This document shows, one piece after another, positions 1 to 11,473 of a stretch of DNA of 64,000 nucleotides (position 1 is the first letter of the stretch; every line of letters starts with the position of its first letter). Location: assembly GCF_000004075.3 (NCBI RefSeq), contig NC_026659.2, positions 30,584,272 through 30,648,271 of the forward strand, given 5' to 3'. The stretch is from Cucumis sativus (lineage: Eukaryota; Streptophyta; Magnoliopsida; Cucurbitales; Cucurbitaceae). A model generated the notes under the pieces. That model made no database searches. It was not told the DNA's origin and saw only the letters and a program-made list of their open reading frames with translations. Made by a program: the position numbers and the translations under genes.

Positions 1-1239
1 TCCCCCAAGAGAGTTCTCTGTTGGTTTAAGCATTTTGGTTCGATTCAAGTACATGACATTTATACAACTTTCTAAAGTTATATACTTATGTCTATATGTA
101 TGCGTACAAGGTTTGTGGGCTAGAAGTTAGTTGTGTATAAATGAACGGAGGACGAAACATATCCATTGGATTTAGATCTCAGGATTGTGTGAAAGTTTCA
201 CATTATTTATAATACTACATTTTATAGAACATATAATATATGTATATGCGTTGAGACACAATGAAGTCCCACTTCTTTATCTTCACTTTGATATGATATT
301 TATTCTCATCATTCGCTAAATCCTCGTAAATTTATTTTTGTGTCAGGATCTAATAATACTCATACCAACAAAGGACTTTGTCTTTACTCGATATTTTATC
401 GTACTTTTATCATATGTAACATTCTCCCACCCAAAAGAATATTTCAAATCTTGTCTTCCCCATCTCTCTCTCTCTTTTTCCATGCCATAATCTCTATGTC
501 TATCTTCGTACAATTTTAACATTTTGTTTTCAAACTAAAATGTTCTTTAAGCTTTTCTATATATTTTTTTTTCGTACTTTGTTTTAATTACAATGGTGGT
601 TGCAATCTAATAAACCACCATAACCTTCCAAAGATGGAAATTAAATTTATGACGTGGAATTTAACAAACGAATCGCAAGTAGACACATCATCATCTTTAG
701 TCCCATATGTGTGGTGACTATTTCATTTGATTTTTGTTGTTGTTTTGCTAGAAGGATATAATTAGCTCTTTGAAATTATTGCTACTAAAGAGGGAGATGT
801 TGAAGAGTTGATGAATAAAAAACAAATTATTTGAAGCATTAATAAATACATATTATATTTTGCATTAGGTGACTACTAAACAAATTAAGTCATCATTTTC
901 ATGTTGAAAACTAAGCCCTAATAATGAACCTATCCCACTTCAATTATGCATGGGAAGTATATATTTTTGTCCAAAAAAAAAAAGTATCAAATTTGAAAAT
1001 ATTTATTTCACTATATATACATGTATTTATAACTGTATTTTTCGTTTATAAAAAACGTCAGTAATAATAAACTTAAAATTTCAATTAAGTCGATAAATTA
1101 CTTACTTCATTAAAGTTCGACATGATATTTAAAATACATTCCATTAGATGAAATATTATTGTTATGTGTCATTTATAACTCTATATATACGAAATAATAA
1201 GAAATGCACTTGAACAAGGTATCATAATAAGAAAATATT

Positions 1240-1440
1240 TTAATTATAGCAAAATGAACAAAAAAAAATAAAAATATTTACAAAATATAACAAAATATCA
1301 TCGTCTATCTTTAATAAACCAACTATCTATATCTATATGATTTACACAAAATTTAAGTAGTCTATTTTAATCTATCGTGATCTATCACAAAAATAACTAA
1401 AGAAAAAGGTTCCTTGGATAAATCACTTTTAAATTTTAGC
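1240..1440. repeat. Decayed foldback (MITE-like) element
   Basis: An AT-rich stretch with 'atttacaaaatataacaaaatatca' style sequence on one side, followed by short TATCT/GATAGA-type words. It resembles the better preserved foldback elements near 21190, 26400 and 63535. The arms are too diverged for exact borders. Confidence 0.35.
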
Positions 1441-1792
1441 AGTTTTGATTGTTATATATTCAAATCTTTTGATTGTAAAAATTGAGCTCTCAAATTCATA
1501 CAAATGTTAAAATTAGATACTCAATCTTACATGATTATAAAATTATACCAATTGTATAAAATTGTATTTGAATTGACTTTCCAAGTGTTTAAATAAGTAT
1601 TCAAAAAAAAGTTCAAACTAATCATAAACAAATTGATATTAGTGGATGAATTTTATAATTTGGTTGTCATTACGAGATATATTTTTTAAAATATCAAAAT
1701 GATCTAACTTATTTATAAATAGGGAAGTTTACAAAAACAACAAAAATCAATTGTGACAATAGAGTTCATATCACTTACATTTTTAAATTATA

Positions 1793-1883
1793 AAAATAGC
1801 AAATTTAAAAGTAAATTATCATCTGATCATCGTCATATTTGTTAAATTTACAATATAAAGAAATATAGGTGTTATGAGCTGAA
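1793..1883. repeat. Dispersed repeat copy (pair with ~62513-62625)
   Basis: The words 'agcaaatttaaaagt', 'gtcatatttg' and a 'gt(c/t)atgag' end appear in the same order here and near 62513-62625, with small indels. This points to two copies of one old dispersed AT-rich repeat about 61 kb apart. No coding content and no clear termini. Confidence 0.4.
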
Positions 1884-4446
1884 ATTTTTTTGTGTGTGTA
1901 TGAAAAGAAAATGGAAATGGAAGAGAAGAGAGGATGGAACTTGGAAGGACAAACACACGTGACCTTCATCTGCCACACTGCCATTCACAAACAGAGACTA
2001 TTTCCCTTAAAAACCATTTATATAATATATATATATATACACAGAGAAAATATGATTTTCAACCAAAAGTACATTTGATATTTGAAAGTTTCGAAAATTA
2101 TCTTTTTTTAAGAGAAAATTTACCTTTTCCATCTTTGAATTTAATTTCTTCCATCCATAAATACGTTTGTCAAAATCAATAACACTAAAGATGGGAGTTA
2201 AATTACAATTAGTTTAATATGAGATTTACGTCTATTTGGATGATGACCTTTAAAAAAATTTTAAATAGTCTTTAAACTTTCAATCTTTGTGTATTAATAC
2301 AATCTTTCGACGTTAAAAGTATCTAAAAGTACATAAATTTTCAATTTTAAATCTAATACATCGACAACATTCAATTTTAAAAGAAAATTTTTCATAAATA
2401 TAACAGCAACACCAAATATTTATTGTCCGTATAACAAAATAAAAAAACTCATAAATGCACTAGTAATTTTTTTTTAAATAATTCAGGTTTGTCCTTCCTT
2501 TCAATATTTTTTCTTTTATTCTTTTTAAGCTGTTATTTAGTTGAATATCGCGTGTCAAATATAAAAAGATCTATTTTTCTTTTTATTTTTTTAAAATTAT
2601 TACTTAGCTGTTCAATATCATGTACAAATATAAAATATCTTTAAAAAACTCGTTGATATATTGGTATACGATCATTCGTGTAAAAAAAACACATGCGAGT
2701 GCCAAATTAGATGTTTGTTGACAAATACATTTGTTATATTTTTCACCGTGAGCTAGAAGTTCTTTTTCATTATCAAAATTGTTATATTGTTATATTTTTA
2801 AAAATACCCCTTACAAAATTTAGCCTATCGACTATATATATATATATAATTTTAGTTTATGTTTTATTGACTCTAAATTAGTTTTAATTTCATGCATAGT
2901 GACTCCTATATTTTATTTTATTATATATATATATATATATATCAAATTTCTTAGTTTGAAATTAATAAAATTAGTTAGGTTGACTCAAAACAACACAAAT
3001 TATCATAGTGTCTTATTAAAGTTGAATTTAATAAAATACCTTATTTCACCACACACTTGTTGCTTTGCTACATTCTTAATCCTAAACAAGTCTCATCTCA
3101 TAAATGCTTTGCCTTTGTGCATGGTTACCTAAATGAGGATGTTTTTATGTCACACCCTCTTCAATTTAATAACACTTGTCCCCATTTTTATGTTTCATTA
3201 TTCAATTTTATAACATGTCAATCAGCTTCTTTCACTTTGGTTTAGCTCATTTTTTCCCTATCATTTACTAACCTTCAATTTCATTCACATCCATGTTAAA
3301 TAATTATTCAATGTCAAACAATTCTTCCATTTTACAAATTTCAATTGTGTTCACTATTCATTTTTACACACTTATCGAAAAATTAAACCCATTTATAACA
3401 ATGCATGCATCCAAATCTAAATTTACTAACTTAATCAGATGGTTGTTTCATCCTATTAAATTAAAGGGGTGTATTTATTTATGTAGTTGAATTATTATGA
3501 TAAATAAATGTAAAGTTGGAATCTATCTGGCGTTAGATGTTCATTTGGTAATTACATTATAAGCCAACTAGGAATGTCTATGTTTACCAATCTAATAATA
3601 TTCAATTTTATAATTCTAGGGAAAATTTTGGTAATTTGATTTTAGGTTTGGCTTTATTTGGTATCTTAGGGTTTCATAAGGTTATACTTTTAGGCTTTGT
3701 GGGAAACAAATTTTGTTTTTCTATTTTTAGTTATTAAACTTATATATTGGATTTAATTTAATCTTCAAATTTTTTTAAAAAAACTTCACTTTTGTCCTTC
3801 AAATTTAAATCTGTGAACATTTAAATTACTTTTTAACTTTACCCTAACTTTCACTTTATTGATTTCTATTAATTAAATAATATCCATAATTATTTTGAAT
3901 TAATAGATATTGTAGCGCTAGTTACCTACTTTTTTACATTTCTTGCAACTTAGCTACGTCGTTCTTATTTGTCTTGAATAGGGATGGACAATGATAGTCG
4001 AAAAACTAAACTGAACGACTAAAAATCAAATGTTAGAATTGGATCGGACCGTCCTAAACCAATAGAATATTAAAGAAATAGAAAAAAAGAGTTGAATTAA
4101 ACCGACCACCTTAAACTAAACTCGATCGACCTATACGTGTTTAACATTGATTTTTGAATTTTCTATCTCGATAAGGTTGGTTTTGATGCTCGTTTTTTAG
4201 TGGAACTTGAAGTAGAAAAGTTGTTTCCATAGGAAATAAGGGTGAATTCGTCTATTTATATATATAAAACAATAGTAAAAAAGAAAGGGTAAGAAAGTAA
4301 CTATAAAGAAAAAGTGTAAAAAGGAGAGAGAGATAGAGAGAGAGAATGAATGAATGAATGAATAAGACATGCGCACGTGGAGAGAGGAGGCACACGTGCA
4401 CAATGATGAGTCATTGATACAAAGTGTGATAAGATGATAAGGACTT

Positions 4447-4560
4447 CTCTTTCTATTTCCCAATAAAACAACAAACCCTCTTTTCTCACACCTTTTCCTT
4501 TTTACCCTTCTTCTCTTCTCCTCTTTTCTATTTATTCATTTCATTAATGGGTCCTCCAAT
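4447..4560. repeat. Direct duplication, copy 1
   Basis: This block shares the ordered words 'tttctatttcccaataaa', 'acaaaccctctt', 'ctttttacccttc' and 'atgggtcc' with the block at about 4891-5010. The two copies lie about 444 bp apart in the same orientation and are diverged by substitutions and indels. The shared sequence is pyrimidine-rich. Confidence 0.65.
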
Positions 4561-4890
4561 ATCACAATCTTTAATTCTTCTATCTTTCAATTCTCTCCAA
4601 CTTCATCAATCATCCAATTATATATCATTAATTTATTTTCACACTTATCCTTTTAGCCAAAAGGTTCATCCATAAGGGAAAAAATATCAAGAGTTAGATT
4701 CGTAAAAAAAAACATCCAAGAAAGATGAAGTATGTTATTATAAGTTCATAATCATTCTTCAATCCATTTTAATTTTATGTGGAATAAGTTTGTCAATTTT
4801 AGGAAACTTAAATAATTTGTTAGATCAAAATTGGACCTATCAAATACTTTTCAATTTCATAAACTTATTATAGCAAATAGTTGGGAGCAC

Positions 4891-5010
4891 CTCTATTTCT
4901 ATTTCCCAATAAACTACAAACCCTCTTTATCTGATGCCTTTTTCTTTTTACCCTTCATTTTCTTTTATTTATTTAATAAAAATTTAAAAAACATTAATTA
5001 ATTATGGGTC
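4891..5010. repeat. Direct duplication, copy 2
   Basis: Second copy of the block at 4447-4560, with the same word order ('tttctatttcccaataaa', 'acaaaccctctt', 'ctttttacccttc', 'atgggtccc'). An AT-rich insertion before the 'atgggtcc' word makes it slightly longer. Confidence 0.65.
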
Positions 5011-7300
5011 CCTATAATACCACACTCATATTTCTCTCTCCCCAATTTTTTTTTACTTTTCAAATATTTTAAACTTGTTGTAATTTGGAAAAAAAAAGAT
5101 TGATTGTTTGACATAAAGATATGTAGAATTGATATACTTAAAATGTAAACTATTTTAGTTTGAAGATAAAGTTAAAAATTGTAGTCAATAGTAAAAATAT
5201 ATTATATATTTAAATTACATAAACACAAAATTAGAAATTTTGAAGATGAAGTTATAAAATACTTTTACACTTCATGAACTTATAAAAAGCAAACTTAGAA
5301 GGATTTTGAAACTAAATAAATCAATAATAATAATAAATACACAGTTGGTGCTTTAATCAATGAATATGTTCAAATTGACAAACTATATGAGTTATTATTT
5401 TCTTAGGATCAAAAGTTTAATTTCTATTAAAATAAATAATTTATAAATTTATAAATAAATGCTTTAATCAATTAAATGCTTTATTTCTTAACCTAAGCTA
5501 TAGATTTTAGAGTTAAACATATAATTGTAGTTATAGTAAAATATTATTAGGATTGCAAAAGTGATTAAAGTGGTGTATTATTGGTCTAATGGATCTAAGT
5601 TTAGGTATCATATCATATGATTGAATTAATATTTGAAATTCACGGATATCAAGGAATAAATATAATGCTAATTATATAGTCTTCATTTTTTTTCTAAATC
5701 TTGACTTTACTTTTGTCCTTTTTAATTATACTTTTATTAGTGACTTTAAGCCTTAGATTTTATTCTATAAACAAATTTAAAACCATTCACTATTCTCACT
5801 CTTAACCTTTTCAACAGCTCGTTTTACGGCTTAATTTGACAAAGTAATTGAAAGTGGGTTTGAATTGTTTTATAAAGTATTTAAATTTGGATGAAAAATC
5901 ATTTTTAAAAAAATATTGAGCTTTTAATAACTTAAAAAATGAGACTAAAACATAATATTTTTTAAAGAAAACACTCGAAACCAAATTTTGAAAAAATAGG
6001 TTTTTGTACGAAATTATGTATATACACACTTATAAAAAGAAATATGTAAATGTTTAGATTTTAAACTCCATTTAAATAAAGTGTTTAAAATAAAATATAT
6101 TTTTCTCTATAGATAATCCAAATGCAATCAAGTTTTTAAAATTAAACTCTATTACTCAAACTTATTATTCTTGCACATAAATAGTAGAAAACAAATATCG
6201 TAAAATGTCAAAATAGCACGGATAGATTTTATTACACATGATATATTTAGGTTCAATTGTGATAACAACGAAGATACACTATCTAATTTCGCTTAACTCG
6301 GAATTGTTCTTGATTTTGCGTTTTTATTTGACTATTTTGTAGGTTATGAATAAATCAAGAATGGAGTAGACGGTTGATGACAAACTGGAGCTAAAATATG
6401 TGAAAATTAAATTAAGTCCAAATGCATCAATCGAAATCAAGAGAGCAAGAAGAAGTCTATTTTTGGCCTCTAACTTGCATAAAACATTGTGAAGTAGAAA
6501 CCTTTCAATACTGATATATATTTGATACACTAAAAAGTATCATATCAACAAAGTAAAACAAGCGTGTCACACACTTCAAATATTTTATTCTGAATTTGTA
6601 AGAAACAACTTTCCCATTTTTCTATATTTTAAATATCATCTTTTTAAACTTTTTAACTCGTGATAGCTATTGTAATATTTATCAACGATTTAATTTCTAC
6701 TAATTTACTGGCATTAATTCTATAAATAATAATATAGATTTCATTAATTTAATAAGAAGAGAAATTGCATTAAGTAACCAAAGGTTATATATCGTAAAAA
6801 CTAAGACACACGTTAATGTTTAAGATAATTGGATAGAATTTAATGTGAAATTTAACCAAAACAAAGCCTCAAAATTGAACTCGTGAAATTGTGAAAACTC
6901 AAACAAAACATACACCAAATCAAATATTCTTATGGTTTAATTATAATTTAGATATTAAAAATCGAAGAAAATCCTTTTTTACTCACAAAACTGCTTTAAA
7001 ATATTTACCAATATTAGGAAGTTTTAGAATTTATCAGTTCATCATCTGAAATCTTAGTATATTTTATAATTATAATTATCATCCACTTGCTATATTTGAA
7101 GAAAAAAAAAAACTATTTATTCAATCAAAGTTCAACTTAGTCTATTTGATCAAATATATGTATTTTATCATAAAAATTGAGAGTATATAAAGTAAGTTGT
7201 TACAAACTAATTAAATTTATCTTATTATTTGAATAATAAAATAAAAATATTTTTTAGATAAATTAGTGAATTAACATAAAAATTCACAGCGATCGAAACT

Positions 7301-7302
<2 letters not shown>

Positions 7303-7339
<37 letters not shown>
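7303..7339. repeat. (TA)n microsatellite
   Basis: Uninterrupted TA dinucleotide run of about 18 units in gene-free spacer. Length is probably polymorphic. Confidence 0.9.
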
Positions 7340-7342
<3 letters not shown>

Positions 7343-8097
7343 TGTAACTTAAACTAGTTTGAAAAAGAAAAAGAAGAAAGATTTATTATTGTAATATTAG
7401 ATGAAATAAAATTAAAGATGGAGAAGTTGATAGTAAAATGAGAATAGAAACAAAAAGAATAAGACAAGAAATAGTAGAATTACTATTGAGAAGTACTGTT
7501 ATGGATAGAAGGGAGCTATAGCAAAAATAGAAACACTTGAATTTTAACCACTTGTTTTTGTGACAAAATGTTGGATAATACCAAATAATAATTATTGAAT
7601 AAATAATGAAGTTTTGCAATCAATTTATTTTATTGTTAGATGAAGCCAACGAGAATGGTCTCCATGCCATCCTACAAAAATATAAACTTTAAAACTAAGT
7701 TACGTTTATTTATAACAATAATCATAGTTAATAATAATTTGAATATGAATTATAGTTATAATATGGTAAAAGTTGAGACTCAAAGATTGGTAGCATAAGA
7801 AGAGGTTGGAAGTAAAAGGTTCCCAAAATGAAGAGAAATATGAAACTCTTACAAAAGAATCTTTTTAGCTTGAATACGAAATTGACCAAACATAGCATCG
7901 GAAGAATACATGTTAAGAAAATTAAAAAAAGAAAAAAAAGAAAAGAAAAGTAGAAGGATAGAGTTGGAATTGGAAAAGTGATAGAGGAAACCAAATATAC
8001 GTAGTAGAGTTAGTAGTGAATAGAAAGTAAAAGTGAAAGCAAAAATGGGAAAAGGGTAAAAATGAATAATAATGGAAAAGAGAGAGCGTGGGGTATG

Positions 8098-8106
8098 AAA
8101 AAAGAG
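8098..8106. repeat. 9-bp target-site duplication (left)
   Basis: The 9 bp AAAAAAGAG directly precede the left inverted repeat of the Mutator-like element and recur exactly after the right inverted repeat at 18874-18882. A 9-bp duplication is the usual target-site length of the Mutator superfamily. Confidence 0.9.
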
Positions 8107-8222
8107 GGGAAATTGACAAAAATAGGCCAAAAATGGGGTATAAATAGAGTTTTAGGATTGATTGTAGAAAAGTTGAGATTTAGGATAAATTGGAGGTGAA
8201 ATGACGAAAATACCCTCTTTTA
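8107..8222 (+). repeat. MULE left terminal inverted repeat
   Basis: 116 bp starting GGGAAATTGACAAAAAT. Its reverse complement is found at 18758-18873 with two differences: base 4 (A here, G on the right) and one base within a TATA-like word near base 35 (T here, G on the right). It probably contains the promoter of the transposase gene. Confidence 0.95.
8139..8146 (+). promoter_or_regulatory. TATA-like box in left TIR
   Basis: TATAAATA lies 33 bp inside the left inverted repeat and points towards the transposase gene. The matching position in the right repeat reads TAGAAATA, so only the left end keeps the canonical box. MULE inverted repeats commonly act as promoters; that this word is used as a TATA box is inference. 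Confidence 0.55.
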
Positions 8223-8344
8223 ATTTTAATTCACATTTGCTCTTCTCTTCTTTTCACAACCCCTTCTCCTCTCTTCCTCTTCTCTAATGTCATTCACCTG
8301 AAGAAAAAAAACAGAATTGCGAACGCAGCCTTCTTCTCCTCTCC

Positions 8345-8456
8345 TCATAGATTACGTAAAGGGAAAAAAAAAGAAGAATCCTTCTCTTGCAGTCTCATAG
8401 ATTACGTAAAGAAAAAAGAAGCATTTCTCCTCCTTCTCATAGATTATGTAAAGGAA
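8345..8456 (+). repeat. Three-copy short repeat in transposase leader
   Basis: The word TCATAGATTACGTAAAG begins at 8345 and 8395, and a variant with TATGT begins at 8437. Each copy is followed by an A-rich tract and preceded by a CT-rich tract. Copies are about 42-50 bp apart. The run lies in the presumed 5' leader of the transposase transcript. Confidence 0.8.
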
Positions 8457-9052
8457 AAAGAAAAAAGAAAAACTCATTTGCGATTCTTCTCCTCTCTCAA
8501 AAGTTTGTCAACTTTCCGCTTTACTCCGGTGTCGTTCATCATCTACTCCGGCGAACATCTCACGCATTGTGGTTTGTTTTAATTTTTAAATCCGAATCTG
8601 AATTGTGTTGTGTTATATGTATATATATTTTTGCATCTTAAATGTATAAATCAAATATTATTTTTTATTGTTTCAAGTTGATTTAGGGTTGATTTAAGGT
8701 TGCTTTATAGATGTTTCAAATGATGTTAGCAATTTATCATTATTATTATTTTATCTCGCAAACATCTGGTAGACATCTCGCAAACATCTCGCAGACATCT
8801 TGCAGGTTCTTAAATTGAAATGTTTAATCTGAAATGAATTGATTTAGGGTGACTTTTAGCTATTGTTTTTTGTATCTCGCAATATCCTAAACATTTTGTA
8901 GCTGTCAAGATCGTAAACATGTAGGGTGTGACTATGCACGTTTTATTTAGTATTTACCTACTGTTTTTTAATAAACTTTGTTTATGTGATATGTCAAATG
9001 CTAACTTCAAATCATTTTTTGCAGCAATTGAAAAGTATAAGGTGGTTTAAGG

Positions 9053-11473
9053 ATGTCACATATTCCCATGTTAGTGCGTTACGGTGGTATGTGGGATGAG
9101 AGGCGAAGAAAATACGAAGGAGGCATGTTAAAAGGCATCGTTGTCAGTAAAGAAATAACACATAAAGATTTACAGGCAGAATTATATGACCTTGCAGAAG
9201 TTGACCCTTCAAAGTTCGACGTAATGATAAGATGCATATATGAGATAAAAGTGGAACACGAAGCTCCTACATTTGAGTTAAGCAATGACCGTGATTTGAA
9301 GTTTTATCTTCTTAGTGAAAATCCATTAAAGGTCCCTTTATACGTCTCATTTGAGCCTAAAAGTAATCAAAGCAAAAAAGTGTTAAGCAAAGATTACAAT
9401 TCAGTATCTGGCAGCAACCAAGCTCATAACTTAAACCCTCATCCTCCAATTGTAATGGATACATTAAATGAGAATGAAGTCCATGTTCGTGAAGTTGAAG
9501 TTGGCTTGTGTGATAACGTGATAGGGACCACTTCGGCTATATGGGAATCATATGAGTCATATGATTCGAAAGATGAGACTTTTACATGGGAGCCAGTAGA
9601 GATGAATAGTGAATCATTTGACATCCCACAACATAGAGATGGTCCTACAAAAGATTGCAAAGGAAAATCTAAAGTTCGTTACAGCTCTTCTAGCCAAAAG
9701 TTGAAGACAGACATGAATGATTGGTCCGAAGAAAGCTCTACAAGTGAGGAGTTTGATGTAGGACAAATATTTTTTTCCAAAAAAGATTTGTCAATGAGAT
9801 TAAGTGTCTTGGCAATGAAAAAAAATTTTCAGTTTGTAGTAAAAAAGTCTACAAAAGAGGTTCTCTTTGTTAGATGCATTGACAACAAGTGTGGTTGGAG
9901 ACTGCGAGCGATGAGATTGAAGGATTCAAATATATTTAAGATTAAAAAGTATGTCAAAGTTCATTCGTGTTCTCTTGACGTTTTGAATCGTGACCATAGG
10001 CAAGCAAAATCTTGGGTTGTTGGAGAATTAATAAAGTCAAAGTTCAAGGGAGTCGGTCGTCTATACAAACCGCGTGATATCATAGAAGACATGAGGCAAG
10101 ACTATGGCATAAATATGAGTTATGAAAAAGCATGGCGCGCTAGAGAAAATGCGTATGAACGAGTGCGCGGGTGTCCTGAAGAGTCATATAATCTATTGCT
10201 TAGATATGGTGAAGCTCTCAAACTTGCAAATGTAGGTACAATATTTCACATGGAACTTGAAGATAATCGTTTCTTCAAATATCTTTTTATGGCTGTTGGT
10301 CCATGTGTTCGAGGATTCTTAAACTGCATTAGACCGGTTATAGTCATGGATGGAACATTCCTTAAGAACAAATATCGGGGTCAGTTGATAGTTGCTGTTT
10401 GCTTGGATGGTAACAATCAAATTTATCCTCTTGCCTTTGGAGTGGTGGACAGAGAAACAGATGCTTCAATACAGTGGTTCTTAGAGAAATTGAAAGGTGC
10501 AATAGGAGAGGTGCCTAATCTAGGCTTCGTGACAGATCGAAAAACATGTTTTTCTAAGTGTATTGCATCGGTTTTTCCCTCCGCATTCCATGGACTTTGT
10601 GTCCAACACTTGACTCAAAATTTGAATGATAAATACAAGAATGACACTATAGCTACTTTGTTTTACAATGCATCTAGAACATACCGTGAATCAACGTTCT
10701 CAGAAGCGTGGAGAAGTATTCTTGCATTTCCTAATGATTCAGGAAAATATTTAAACGATGTTGGAATAACACGTTGGTCTCGTTTTCACTGTCCAGGAAG
10801 ACGATATAATATGATGACAACAAATATAGCAGAGTCCATGAATTCTATACTGAAAGAACCTAGAGATTTGCCTATTGCTTCATTCCTTGAACATGTTCGA
10901 GCTTTGCTACAACGTTGGTTTTGGGAGCGTCGAGAAGAAGGCATTAAAGTGACGTCTACATTGACTAAATGGGCAGAGTTAGTTCTACAAAAGAAACAAG
11001 AACGAGCTTTGACAATGAAAGTCAACCCAATTGATTGTTACCAATTCCATGTTAAAGATTTAGATAAAGAGGAGGTCATAAATCTTCATACTCAAGAGTG
11101 CACTTGTAAGGAGTTTCAAGCTGAGCAACTACCATGCGCACATGCCATTGCTGTTGCACGGGATCGCAATATAAATGTTTATAGCTTATGTGCTAACTAT
11201 TACACTAATGAATGTTTGTTGGCAGCATATTCGGAGGCCGTCTACCCAGTTGGGAATCAGTCGGAATGGAAGACAACCGAAGAATATGTACATATGACTG
11301 TCTTACCTCCGAAAGTAGTCAAAAGAGTTGGTCGACCGAAGAAAAAGAGGATTCCAAGTGTCGGTGAAGCACCAAAATTGCATAAATGTGGTCGATGTAA
11401 AGAAACAGGCCACAATAGATTAACGTGTACCAATCCAATTTCATACATCCAGAAGTCGAGCATACAAGATTAG
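9053..11473 (+). CDS. MURA-type MULE transposase (mudrA-like), 806 aa
   Basis: This gene encodes the transposase that would cut and reinsert the surrounding element. The single uninterrupted frame has the order expected for plant MULE transposases. An N-terminal PB1-like region spans about residues 5-90, then an acidic linker. A MuDR-type zinc region has C275, C280, H304 and C306. The MULE catalytic core has D433 in VMDGTF, D495 in VTDRK, C516/H519 in GLCVQHL and E551 as the likely third acidic residue. A SWIM zinc finger uses C683, C685, C695 and H697. An AT-hook-like GRPKKKR sits near 760-766, and a CCHC knuckle uses C779, C782, H787 and C792. The ATG follows a good splice acceptor (TTTTTTGCAG at 9015-9024), which suggests a 5'UTR intron. 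No frameshift or stop interrupts it, so it may be functional. Confidence 0.95.
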   Translation: MSHIPMLVRYGGMWDERRRKYEGGMLKGIVVSKEITHKDLQAELYDLAEVDPSKFDVMIRCIYEIKVEHEAPTFELSNDRDLKFYLLSENPLKVPLYVSFEPKSNQSKKVLSKDYNSVSGSNQAHNLNPHPPIVMDTLNENEVHVREVEVGLCDNVIGTTSAIWESYESYDSKDETFTWEPVEMNSESFDIPQHRDGPTKDCKGKSKVRYSSSSQKLKTDMNDWSEESSTSEEFDVGQIFFSKKDLSMRLSVLAMKKNFQFVVKKSTKEVLFVRCIDNKCGWRLRAMRLKDSNIFKIKKYVKVHSCSLDVLNRDHRQAKSWVVGELIKSKFKGVGRLYKPRDIIEDMRQDYGINMSYEKAWRARENAYERVRGCPEESYNLLLRYGEALKLANVGTIFHMELEDNRFFKYLFMAVGPCVRGFLNCIRPVIVMDGTFLKNKYRGQLIVAVCLDGNNQIYPLAFGVVDRETDASIQWFLEKLKGAIGEVPNLGFVTDRKTCFSKCIASVFPSAFHGLCVQHLTQNLNDKYKNDTIATLFYNASRTYRESTFSEAWRSILAFPNDSGKYLNDVGITRWSRFHCPGRRYNMMTTNIAESMNSILKEPRDLPIASFLEHVRALLQRWFWERREEGIKVTSTLTKWAELVLQKKQERALTMKVNPIDCYQFHVKDLDKEEVINLHTQECTCKEFQAEQLPCAHAIAVARDRNINVYSLCANYYTNECLLAAYSEAVYPVGNQSEWKTTEEYVHMTVLPPKVVKRVGRPKKKRIPSVGEAPKLHKCGRCKETGHNRLTCTNPISYIQKSSIQD

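Larger units (their letters stand above)
1..8097. other. Gene-free AT-rich spacer
   Basis: No open reading frame here has recognisable protein content; the longer ones on either strand are low-complexity Phe/Leu/Ser/Ile translations of pyrimidine-rich or AT-rich DNA. The region holds AT microsatellites, a decayed foldback element near 1240-1440, one copy of a dispersed repeat near 1793-1883, and a diverged direct duplication at about 4447/4891. A cluster at 4370-4400 has two CACGTG-type G-box cores and a TGAGTCA-like site on purine-rich DNA, but no gene follows on either side. Confidence 0.6.

Noticed and set aside
7728-8130. Phe/Ser/Leu-rich frames on the minus strand before the MULE
   Set aside because: They are translations of a purine-rich plus strand with no domain or splice continuity.
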